NCBI GenBank assembly: GCA_001510575.1
Contig: LNGK01000011.1
Location: 62,001-126,000 of the forward strand
Direction: 5' to 3'
DNA: 64,000 nt
From: Knoxdaviesia capensis
Taxonomy: Eukaryota > Ascomycota > Sordariomycetes > Microascales > Gondwanamycetaceae
Under the pieces are notes generated by a model. The model ran no database searches and was not told the origin of the DNA. It saw nothing but the letters and a program-made list of their open reading frames with translations. The position numbers were made by a program, and so were the translations under genes. Below, one piece after another: positions 9,847 to 21,176 of the stretch. Position 1 is the stretch's first letter, and the number at the start of each line of letters is the position of its first letter.

Positions 9847-12800
9847 CTAGATATCCAAATCCCGTACAATCCGAGCTCCCACCCATGCATATGCGTAGTT
9901 CCGCTGGTACCAGTTTACACTAGAGCCGAAAGGTTAGTTATGTATCTAGGAGGTGAGAGGAAGCATGGAAGGAAAATAGATGAGACGAAGGGAGAACTCA
10001 CAATGACTTCCGTCCGGCAATACGCGGATGCGTAGCCCAGGATCCTCCCAGCACAATGTTGTGCTTACCGTCGAAGAAGTCGGCTGTTCCATTCCAGTTA
10101 GTCCAACGATCTGGGAGAGGAGAAAACGTTCGCAAACGTCCACAGAAACAAACAAGTACTTACCCGTGTATCCAGGGTACAGCTCCATCGGCTCAAACTC
10201 CTCGTACTTGTTCAGCACGCTACTCGTCCACTCCCACACACCACCGAACTCCCCCTGGCCCGCCAGCCGTCCACCAGCCGCGGTGACCGGGACCGGGTGC
10301 CAGTTCTTGAACCCGGTGTTGGTGCCGTCCAGATCAACAAAGTTGCCGAGACCCCGACCAATCTGGTCATCGACCGTGGTTTCGTGCTCGGGCCGGCTAT
10401 TATCACCGTCGGTGCCCTGTCGCTCAAAATCCTCCGAGAGCGGGCTGGGCGGCAGGCTGTGGTCCCCTTGGGATGACCGCGACAGGCTCCACCGTTTCCG
10501 CTTCTGCTCTTCGACCTGCGCGTAGATGCTGCGCACCTCCGCAAACGACGGAATCCGGCCGCCCATCCATTCGGCGCAGCCCTGGAGCTCGTCGAAGGAG
10601 GCAAACACTGGCCAATCGAGAGCCTGGGCAAGAGCCACTGGACCATACACTGTTCGAACGGCCTTACCGTTCAAAAAGGGTGAGTCCAGAGGCAGCACGC
10701 CTCGCTCCTCAACTTTGCTGATTCCGTTCTTTCGCCCAAATGCACCCCCACCTTGGACGTGGCCGGTCGGTGTTTCAACCCAAGACGCGGGGAGTTTCTT
10801 GACATTGTTGTGAAGCATGTAGGCAGCGTACTTTTTGGGGGCATGACACAGCACGTTAGGAAAAGTAGGTGGACAAGATGTACGAGAACGGGGTTGGTTT
10901 TATCTGACCTCTTCGTTGGTGATTGGCCGTCCTTTGGCTTCAAATGCCTTGACGGATGTCTTCCTCATTGGCTTCTCGTTGTCCCTAATGAGAAGCATTG
11001 ATGACTGTCAGAGATGAACTTGTTCGAGGTGAGATCCCCCCAGTTCCAACTCAACTTACCATCCATAATGACGATCCGTTTGGGTCCCATTGTCGGGATC
11101 GTTGATCCCAATAACGATGTCTCGGGCCTCGACTGTATGCCACTTATTAGGCACTCTCATACGGCAAGCTTCGCGTGCGATCTGAGCAAAGTCAGGGGTA
11201 CCAGCCCCAGCGGGCGGCAATGTCTTCGAACTCTGAAGCATCATATACAATAAGGTCTCAATGTGCATCAGTTCGTGCTCGAAAGCAGCCCAGATAGCAC
11301 GGCCCACGTTCCGTGGAATCGAGAGAGTGTTGCCAGCTGTTGCGTAAATACCAACCAGTCGGTCTCTCACCCGTGTTTGGTACTCCAAAATGTCGGTGAC
11401 ATTCGGCCATTCGTCAGGGATCTCGCTGTGATCGTGGCACAGCTCCGGATTGTCAACGTCGGGGTCAATGCCCCGCTCAAACACATCCCGAAACGACGTC
11501 GGCGTAGTCAGAGGCTCACGGGTGGTCTTGGTGAGTTGAACATCCAGGAAGGTGGGAATATGTCCAAGGTAGAAAATGCAGGCATTTCGCAGCTTGATAG
11601 GCTGCGATAGCAACTCCTCTCTAGGCAGCATCTGAGATGTCACCATATCCCAAGCTTCCCAAAGGGCTTCCCACTCAGGTACCGATGGAAGAGCAGTGGC
11701 AGCATATGTTGCAGGCAACGGGCTGAATGGTATGGCAGGTTTCCTCAGGAGGTGCAGGCCTGTTCAACATGAAACAAAAGAAAAATGTTAGATATCAGTA
11801 AGGCATTCTAAACATCCAGGTGAAATGGAACAGCTAGCACAGACTTACCATAATCATTGTGAACCCACGAGTCTGCCTTCGCTAGGCCAGATCTCTCCCA
11901 AAGACGGGTCAACTCGGTGGGCGAGTACTTCAGGCTGCGTTCAACCTGAATCCGGTCACTCGGAACGAATCTCCGGCCAAGTACCGAGGTCTGGAACTTG
12001 GGGGAATAGAAGGCCTGGTGACGGCCGCCATTCTCATCCCAGACATACTCGCCAATTACCCTCCAGTGGTCGATGTCGAAGGCTTCAGTATCAAGAACAC
12101 GATTGACGTGGGTGAGGCCATTGAGGATGAATCTGAAAGGAACGGGAAAGCTATCATCAGCACGGAACACAGTTGAAGACTGGAAACGCTCATCAGCTGA
12201 AAAATATCGCATACCTGTGAGTGACGCCTTTGCTGTCTGTAACGATTCAACACATATGAACTGGTTAGTATATGCTCTGATCATATAAGGAGGCAGCTGA
12301 AGAACTTGTACCATTGTATGCCCGACTGTAGAGGAAGGAACGGCTTCGGTTAGCACCTGCATCTTTTACACGGAATGTTCGGGGGTTAAACCCTGAAGAG
12401 AGTTGAACGAGACTTACTAGACTTTCTCGGGATTGCTGCAAGAGTCAACGCCAATGAGCATCAGATCGTTAACTTTGAGAACATCAGCAAAATCCTTCAG
12501 AAAGGCAGCAGCTTCGAGCCGGTCGAAGTTTCCAATGCTAGATCCCATATGCATGATGCACTTGGCTCGGTTGAGGATCAATGGCTGCTTCAGCCATTCA
12601 CGGCAGTCTTCGTAGGTACCCCAGAGGCCACGGCATGTTACATTGCGGAAGCGCGGAAGCTGAGAGAGAGTCCGCTCCAGCTCGGGCCGAGAGAGATCCA
12701 GTGCCAGATATTCGATTCTCTTCCCAGCCTTATCCAAAGCCTCTAGTAGCAGCTGGATTTTCCGGAGATTTCTTTTTATGACATAGGCCAGTCAGTAAGA

Positions 12801-13225
12801 GAGTACGAATTCAGAACTACCCGGGGGAAACAAACTCACCCACTACCGAGCTCGATGAGCATCGAGTGATCCGGGACTCCCGCGGCGATCTCACTGGCGG
12901 CCTTGACCAGAACGTCGATTTCACAGTTTGTCAGGTAGTACTCGTCCAGATACGTGATTTCTTCGAACAGCTGCAACCCAGCATCGTCATATAAAACCAC
13001 GGTTGGTAGCTGAGCGGGACCGACGGCAGGATTTAGACTCTCCAAGATATCCTCCCGGAGACCGGACTGGACCATATCTCGGCGGATATCGGTGATAAGC
13101 GGGCCGGAGTTGGGGTTAGTGGCGGTGGCCACAATGTTCAACGGCCGGTCGGCCAATTTGGACGGACTCCGGATCCGCGACTGCGACCCCGGAGCATTGC
13201 CGAGGCAGTTCGTAAATGCTGGCAT
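9847..13225 (-). CDS. egt1: Ergothioneine biosynthesis protein 1 (methyltransferase + sulfoxide synthase fusion)
   Basis: Ten minus-strand exons: 13225..12840, 12771..12418, 12325..12312, 12236..12215, 12132..11849, 11759..11060, 10984..10909, 10830..10164, 10110..10002, 9919..9847. Introns are 53-92 bp, all GT-AG, and frame holds throughout (894 residues). The first 370 residues are an EgtD-type histidine N-alpha-methyltransferase: LYDDAGLQLFEEITYLDEYY, then the SAM-binding IELGSGN, then MHMGSSIGNF. Next is a DinB-like region with the iron ligands of EgtB-type enzymes: His in LGHIPTF and HELMHIE (HX3HXE) near residue 514. The C-terminal third is an FGE-sulfatase fold: YGWDNEKP, GGVWEWTSS, NIVLGGSWATHPRI and NWYQRNYAYAWVGARLV. 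The fusion makes hercynine from histidine and then joins cysteine by an oxygen-dependent C-S bond. Egt2, the lyase partner, is not in this window. Exons 3 (14 nt) and 4 (22 nt) are unusually small. Confidence 0.96.
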
Positions 13226-16200
13226 GACTAGGCAATGCAGATATAAAAAGAATGTGAAAGAATATTGGGGTGGTTATAGAGAGTTCGCATATAGGAAATT
13301 GCAAAAGCAAGGGGAAACCAGGATTTATTCGAAAGCGACGGCGTGTAAGACAATGCAACGGGAAGTATGTATAAGTGTAAGTGGGTTAGATAGATAGGAG
13401 CAAAAGATGTAGATGGAACACCGCTTAATATCTTCTGACAGCACCCTGTAAGCAAGGCCTGTTCAAGCGTTTGGGGAAAGCAAAGGAACGGAAAGGAGGT
13501 GTCATAGAGTGGTGTGGTGTCAAATGATCAGGATCCGGTAAGCGAGAAGCCGGTTCTTTACAACGCTGGTTTCTTGGCTATCTTGATCCAGCTAAAGTTG
13601 CCAGGCCCAGGGGAACGGAAAGGCACCACAAAAAAGTATAGTAGTATAAGATTTGGTGGCAAAAGGCTAATAAAACAAGAAGCCGATTGAGGTTTGGGGG
13701 GTTAATGAAGAGAGTAATTAGGAGGTTAGACACGCTGATAAACCTGGGAGTTGAACTGATGATATTCCAGCCAGAGCACAAATCTAAAAAAAAATCAAAG
13801 GATTGAGAAAGAGAAAAGAGAGAGAGAAAGAGGTAGATAAGAGAAGAGAAGAATAATGATGACGAAGAGGAAGAGGAAGAGGGGACTGGCATTTGGAGTT
13901 GGAATCAGGGGGAAGGCGGAGGAAGACTCTCTATATATACAAATCCCCTATATGAACGCAACCGGATCAAAATGATGCACTTGTAGCAAGCAGAAGGTGA
14001 AAAGAGAGGTGGAGAATTGGAAGAGTAATACAAAACAGAGGCACGAAGGGTGAAGGTTTGGTGAATTACCGTATTACCGTACGAGTACAAGTATCGTTAG
14101 CATACAAATCTGGAGTTTTGCTTGCGGCATGGGTAGTCGGGCGAGGTACAAGTATCAAGTACCTGGTTTTCCCTGGTTTACATATAAGAAAAAAGAAGAA
14201 ATAAAAAGAAGGCAGTTCTAGAATCGTGACCAAACAATTGAGTTTTTCTTTTTTTCTTTTTCTTTTTTTTTTTTTTTAGTATGTGAGAGAGGGCATGCAC
14301 ATTACACCACCGGAAGCCATCCGGAAGGCCTGAACGGAAGGAAAAAACAGGGAAATTGTACCACCTCCGAGTTGAGCTGATTGGCTGTCAAATCGGATAT
14401 GAGACAATGCATATAATAATATAAAAAGGAAAGAGGTGAACAGCTGGTAAGAAGTTGTAAGTGTGTGTGTGCGAGTATGTACCGGTACTTTCGAGGATTG
14501 GGCAACGGTCAGCTTTAACAGTCACTCCCACACTCCATCGGTCGCATGTGGTTAATCTCTCAACCAGGAATAGAAGCAAAGGATGGTACCAGGAAGGCGG
14601 TGGGAAGTTCACGTCAAGTGTGTGAGTGTGCTGTTTACGTGTAAGTAGGGAAACTCTGGAGCTTCTCGGTATACATAAAGTTGGACCATACCCACTATAA
14701 TCGGTCTACCTAGTATGTTTTAATAATAATAATTACGGTATCGTTTTAGCTGGGGTAATGAAATGGGAAACGGAGTGGGATGACGCTGAAGAAAAAAAAA
14801 AAGAAAAAAAACCAGCTGGAGAACTTCGGGGGAGATTGTGCGTGTACTTCATACCCGTTGCCGGTTCTTTCGGTGTAAGTACCAGTACGTGCAGCCATGG
14901 CGAGTATACGGTAAGCTGGTTCCCAGAAAAGCAGGTAGCAAATGCCGGCAGCTCCTTCTCTCCCCAAACCCGCGGCGAACAGCCCCAGAAATTAATGCCT
15001 CTCTCTCAGAACTTGAAAAGCGGAAATTGCAAGAGGAAAGGACAAAACAAAAGAAGAAAAAGAAATGCAGACGTGGGATGGTTGTTAATGCACGCGAAAC
15101 AAATCGGGCTGCACCCGAGCTAAACTGGAAAGAGCCAACGCACTTACCCCGGTTCGGCTTTTCTGGGCCTTCGCTTGTGGCTGGCCCACGGTGTTCCCGC
15201 CTTCCTTGGAAGCGACTCACCGTACGGGCATGCATGTGTCCTTTTTCTTACACCGGGCAGTCGGTGTAAAGAGGCCACTGAAAAAGGAAAAAAAAGTGTG
15301 CGTGTCTTTCTCCTCGCTATGCAGGGCTTGTTCACACTTGTCAGGTCTCCAAAGTCATGTGCAGCCGGCAGTGCTTCCAGTCTCCAGATGTCGCCCAGTT
15401 TGTTGTACGTAAAGAAGGTGCCACCAGCCTTGCTTCATATCACCACCAAGGACCACCACGTTGCTTAACTTCCTTCCCCAATTGAGCGCCTTCCGCACCC
15501 ATGTCTCGTCTGTACCTTCCTCGACCGTCTTATTTGCTTCCTTCCCCGTCGACGGTAAGCCCTAATCGTATCACGATGTGAACTTGTGACTTAGACGAAG
15601 ATGCCGTAATATTCTCCCACAAAGATGTCTTAGAGACTCAGCTTGATCTTGTCTTTCTTCTCTTTCATACAGTCTCACACATTGTCTCGCCACAAAGCGC
15701 ATCCCAGGATGTCTCTCTCACTCTCCGTATATTTCATTGACACATACGAAGTCCGTGTTCCTGCAAATGAATTATAGCCGCCCCTGTTTCCCGATCTTGT
15801 GATTCACACGAGTGCCCTGCTTTTTTTTTTTCCCCCTTCCGACCACCTGGTCCGAGCCGTCACTATGGCCCACACCTCTAGACTCTCGATTTGCCCCATT
15901 AGTTCCAGGTCCCGGGCTCGGACTTCCAGATCCAGAGATACATGCAGATTTTTTGCCTTGTCAACATACGGCATGTTTATGCGGAAGTAGCTTCCGTACG
16001 GCCCGGCCGAAGACAAAAAGAACAACTCCGCGAACTTCAGCCATTGACAGGTTGACGTCTGTCTAGTACTTGGCTCGGCTCCCAGGTGTGGTGTGTATGA
16101 ATGTGTGGCCCCAGACCTTTTCTTTCTTTCTTTCTTCTAACCTCCGTCGGCTCTTGGTGCATTATCCGTGGCCCCAAAGCTGTTCTCCGGCCCGTTGACG

Positions 16201-17897
16201 TAACAACACCTTCATTGACACGAAGTTTACTTATTAGCAATGGAACACCATCTTCTCATTGGAGATACGTGGCAGAATCAACCTGCCACTTCAATCACCC
16301 GAGGAAATTGGAGAACACCGCGTGAAGCCGCGTTCCTGGCCGGCCGGATGCACCCTACACTCCAAATATGCACAATCCCCCAATCATTGTTTCCTCGTCG
16401 GCCTCTCTTTCTTCCTTTCAATCTCTACTACTATATTCAAGCCTAACCTTCTAATACTAGTTGATGCTAACGTGAACCAGGCACAGAACGGCACTCCCTT
16501 GATATTCAAGACCACCCAAACATGCTCCCCAGTCCGGGGAAATCCAGCTGCACTCGTAGCTACCTTTACGTCGTCTCCTTCTTTCCAAGTGCCTGTCGTT
16601 TCCGATGCGCGCCTTTGTAACGTTCCGCTGCATGCAATATGTAAGTCATCTGCCCCAGGAACCCGAATCATTGGCCTTGCTGGTTAGGCTTCAAGACTTT
16701 TCCTTCGTATTGGAAATTATTCGTACACCGACAAAATCCCTTCCAGCCTCTGTTTGCAGGAGATGAGGTGTTCAGAAACACATCGACTCGTCTTATTTTC
16801 AAAGTATCCTTCAGATTCTCGGCTATTAATTCATCGAGAAACCCGGCGGGCAAGAAAGCGTATGCAGAGCCATCACCATCACATCGGATTGCAGGGCCTG
16901 GATTGAGTCCCCAAGAACGACGCCAGTGCAGTGCGACACATCATAATCCCAGCGCTCCTATGCTCCACCGAAAAATCTCCCCCTTGTTTGACTGCATGCC
17001 GTGAGTTGATCAGGCCTCGCTTTGTCGACTGTCTCAATGGAATTGGGCATGCAGTCCTCCACCACGCTTCGTCTCGCATGGCTGGGCCACTGATTTTGGT
17101 TTTTTTTTTCTTGGGGCAGCTGATGTTGTTTGTGCCGCCCAGAAAGAAATCTGGCTTTTGGTTCGTGTCGCTCCCCCCACATCTGTTCCACACACACCCT
17201 CTTCAATGACCTGGAAATTTAGGCTTGTTTTGTCTTTTTCTTTTGGTGATTGACCTCCCTTCTCGCTTCTAATTCTCATCCGTCACGGTTTCAGTTCTCT
17301 ACATACACCACAAAAAGTTAAAAGTCCCGGTTGCCCTAGGCCGGTTGAAACTTGGCTCAATGACCTGATATACCCCCCGGTCGTCCGCCAGCAAGAACCC
17401 GAGACAAGCAAGTCAGCCTGTACCCGATACATACAACAACAAATGGGCAAATGAAATCACTCCGCTAGACTTCAGTATCTCCGTTTGAATCCCCGTGGCA
17501 TGTTTTTCGCTCTCTCTTAGCACGATGCATTTCACATCTGCAGGTGTTTCCGAATTGGTTATAGCTCCAGAAAATGCCAAGGTCACCCAGAATGCCCAAC
17601 AGACCTCTAGCTAGACTGTACTGTACTATACTGTAGTCAGTGCTGTGCAGTGGTGGTCATCAACACATCACATCCATCCAGTCTGGTCTTTTGTGTTTCC
17701 CAAGCTGTGTGCTCAATCCCAGCTGAGAAGGGATCACGCTAACCTATAGGATCCTCGATCTGCTTGCTTCAGCCCCTATTCCTGTGACGATCAGAACATG
17801 GAGTAAGTCAGGCCGGATTTCATTCGATTCCTTTTTCAGGGCTGTACTGTATGCACATTCAGTACATATACCGACATGGTTGTGCTACATACTCCAT

Positions 17898-17916
17898 GTA
17901 CAGTACTGTACAGTAC
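17898..17916. repeat. Overlapping palindromes GTACAGTACTGTAC / GTACTGTACAGTAC
   Basis: Two perfect 14-bp palindromes overlap at 17898-17911 and 17903-17916. Related half-sites occur at 17617-17637 and 17842-17852. Confidence 0.85.
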
Positions 17917-18033
17917 GTGGCTGACCTGTTGAACAAAGCTGCCCATTGTGATCCTTCTTCTGAAGCGAGCGTTTATGGTCCCTGGCAACTTCTATCTTAG
18001 AGGACACGTACCCAAGTGGTGCTCAGTGCTAGC

Positions 18034-18062
18034 TATTATATATATATATATATATATATATT
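18034..18062. repeat. (AT)n microsatellite
   Basis: About 14 uninterrupted TA units in intergenic DNA, about 120 bp downstream of the tandem GTACAGTAC palindromes. Confidence 0.95.
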
Positions 18063-18626
18063 TGCCTAACCTCTTCTCCGGAAACGGCCAGATGCAGATA
18101 TTCCGTGGGTCACGAGGAATAAAAACCGTCGTCCACGAAAATCCGCCAAAGTCCCCGATTCACCCAGAAACGCCAAGATACCAGATTTCTCTTAGGTTTG
18201 AGGACCCCGACACCGACAACCGCAACATGTCTGTCGAAATGCAAAAGTCCGAGCCAAACATTGATGATGTTGTCCTCATTCAACTCTGCCACCGAAGTCT
18301 TCAATCCGGTCGCAACTGCCAGAACACCCCACATGGAGATCGTTCCCACGGCCTCACCGTCATTCCCTCCACCAGAGTGCCACTTATACGCAATGAGACC
18401 CGGTTGGCTTGGAACAGCCCACAATTCTCTCACAGGCCTTATCCTTGGAGAGTGGGGGGCATATTTCTTCTGGAAGGACAATGACCAGACGAGAATTTTC
18501 CCCCCTACTCTCCAGCATCCTTCCAAGTGGCCCCGGTCAAGCATAAGAGCTTAACCGTGAAGAAACGGATCAATATGTTTGTCATGGTAATCTCCCGCAG
18601 TGCACTTCCACCATTTTGAAGGCCAA

Positions 18627-18645
18627 TTTTTTTTTTTTTTTTTTT
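18627..18645. repeat. Poly(T) tract
   Basis: Run of 19 T in intergenic sequence. Confidence 0.95.
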
Positions 18646-20051
18646 CCTGCTTGTCTCTGATGTTGGCTCCAGACTAAGGCCAAAGTCCGGGGGTTTTGTC
18701 TCTATCATCCAGCCAATCCCCAACTATGACGACTTGTGTGGAAGGTTCCGTCGAAAGAGGCCGTTAGCATGAGTCCGAACCAAGCTGCGACAGCTGAAGC
18801 ACATTCCGTTCTCTTTGGAGAGAAAAAAAAAGACCAAGCTTCATCCACCTCAGCCGGGTCGTGTCCGGAATATTTTCGTCCAGGGAATCTTAGGAGTCCA
18901 CGTCCTGGATATTGTCTCGGGTCGGCATTGGCTTCGTATCAATGTGTATCCCATGATATGAGTAGAACGTGGGGGGGCCCTATCTTTCTTATTCTTTCTG
19001 TAAGTGGATATGTCTTCTTCCTCCTCCCCCCCCTTGAGCCACCGCCAAAAGTCGGTATGGTATGTCCGAGTACACGCTGGCGATTTCCTGTTAAAGATAT
19101 TGTTCCGGGAGACAGAAGGACTGACAAGATTATATTGAAGAACGCAACGGAAAGCCCGAGACTGTGAGAGAGTGTGAATTTACTCACAGCACACGATATC
19201 GTCTGTGCCATTGAGTATTTGGGCACATCAGTTCTCTTCCCCGCTTTGGGGGACTTTTCGACGCTCCCCACGCCCCCAATCCACCTCTGAAGATAAATTA
19301 TAAATACCCACTGTTCACAGCCAGGATCACCTCTCTCCCTCACATATCATCATTCATTCTCCTTTTCTGGACTTTTTTTCTAGGATTCTTTTTTTTCCTC
19401 ATGCTTGTCAGTGTCTCCCACCGCCTCTTGGGGGTCTGGACCATCCATCAATCATGTTACCAGCCCAGAAACAACGCCCACAGGGAGCACACCGAAGGAT
19501 CAGCTGGATCAAAAGAAAAAACAGTCGGGTCAAGTTGGCCAGGGCCTTTCGGGCTATATTGCAAAGAGGCGTTTCGGGGCATATCGTCGCAGGCCAGCAT
19601 GATTCCCCCCTTTTTCTCTCCTTTACCCCAACATGGTGGGGGAGAAAGCAGGGCGCTTGTGAACAACAGCGAACTTACAATGTGCAAGGAATGCCACACC
19701 ACAGTCCCCTTAAAAGAAAAAAAAATGAAAAAAAAACCCCCTTTCTGGTCAGGTTGTGTGCCCCTGGTTTGGCTTTCTCTTCCTTTTCATGATTCTCGGG
19801 GCGCCTCCTCCCTCCCAGTTAAGAAGCGGTGAAGAATTGGCTCTCCGTAGGAATTGTGATTCCTTTTTTTCAATTGCCCCTTCTCCATGCGTCATACGGC
19901 AAAAGGAACAAAAGGGAGAAACAGTCCCAAGGCCCCCTTCTCCCAAAATTTCAACGCGTTGGTGGTGCACCGGGCTGCCTCCCCCGGCAGCCTTCTTCTC
20001 GTATACACACAGACAGCCGCACCCTGCACCCAACCGGATGCTGTGGCTCGC

Positions 20052-20070
20052 CACACACACACACACACAC
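20052..20070. repeat. (CA)n microsatellite
   Basis: Nine CA dinucleotides in intergenic sequence. Confidence 0.95.
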
Positions 20071-21176
20071 CGCATAGGCACACACCACGCAAACGTCGGA
20101 AACGGAAGTTATAACAGACACCACCCGCGTTGTTCATGCAAATTAGGTGTGTGGAGGAACCCCCCTCACGTGCAATGCCAGAAAAACAAAAACAAAAAAG
20201 CAAACAAGGCCAACAGCCGAGCAAGGGCGTCAGTCTTACAGGAGCCGAAATCATTGATTGTCCCCGTGCCCGTCACAAGGTCGCGACAACGGTACTCCTC
20301 CAACCTACACCACCAGCCTCGCCAAACCTCGTGCATTCGTAGTCAATTCACCAGTGAAAAGGTCGCCCAGAAACTTCCGGCTTACAGAACACAGTCATGG
20401 AATACAACGTCACAGCAAGACGAATCACGCACATCGATCAGTAGGTTCCACCCAAACAGAAACGGTGCATGCAACTGCGCTACCAACAGAAGAGGACGAC
20501 AAAACCCGAAGAATATAGAGTAAAAGAACCAGAACCAGAAGTGAATAAAATCAACGGGGGAAGCAAGAAGGAATCCGGAGACCAAAAAGACCGTGAGTTG
20601 GGAACCAGAAATAGTAAGTTGTCCCCTGCCCAATCGCCAACTCAGTGGTTCCCTCCAATGTGCAATATATCATCATGCATCAAAATAGAAGAAAGAAACC
20701 AAGAAACCAAAGCCCCCGCCGTCCACACGGATGAAAGTTTTCCTTCTCCTCCTCTATTCCCATGAACCGTCAACCACCACCCCGCCCGCCGTTCGTAAAG
20801 AAAAAAAAAAGGTATCACAAAAATAAAAGAGACGCACTAAAAGAATCCAGAGGGGGGAAAGGATGTCAAAGAACAAGAAAGGATATGCCGATTCGAAAGA
20901 GAAAAAAAAAAGCAGAAGAAACCGAGAAAAGAAACCATAAGAGGAAGAAGCTAAAGAGGAAACAAATGGACAGGATCAAGAATGGCAAAAGACGATGGAT
21001 ATAGCGGAGGGATCAGTATTTCAGGTGGGCATCAAGCCTTAACCGAACCGTTGAAAAGGGGAAAAGAGAGAGAAAACCGAGATTCCCATAAACAGAGTAA
21101 GAAGCACCACTCCAGATAACATCATGAAGTCGTAGAGAAATGGAAAAGAACAAAATCAAAGGAGTCATCAAACGCA

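Larger units (their letters stand above)
13226..21176. other. Gene-poor region, 8 kb
   Basis: No frame here shows a recognisable domain, good codon bias and splice continuity together. The first 800 bp on the plus strand are purine-rich (for example 13785-13890), the signature of a CT-rich leader for egt1. The rest holds poly-T and poly-A tracts (14235-14280, 17098-17111, 18627-18645), an (AT)n tract (18034-18062), a (CA)n tract (20052-20070) and palindromic GTACAGTAC motifs near 17.6-17.9 kb. The last 500 bp before the transcription factor stop are A-rich. Some short minus-strand frames (16384-16671, 16683-16853, 18110-18544) have protein-like composition but no family match that I can see. 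Decayed genes or noncoding transcripts cannot be excluded. Confidence 0.5.
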
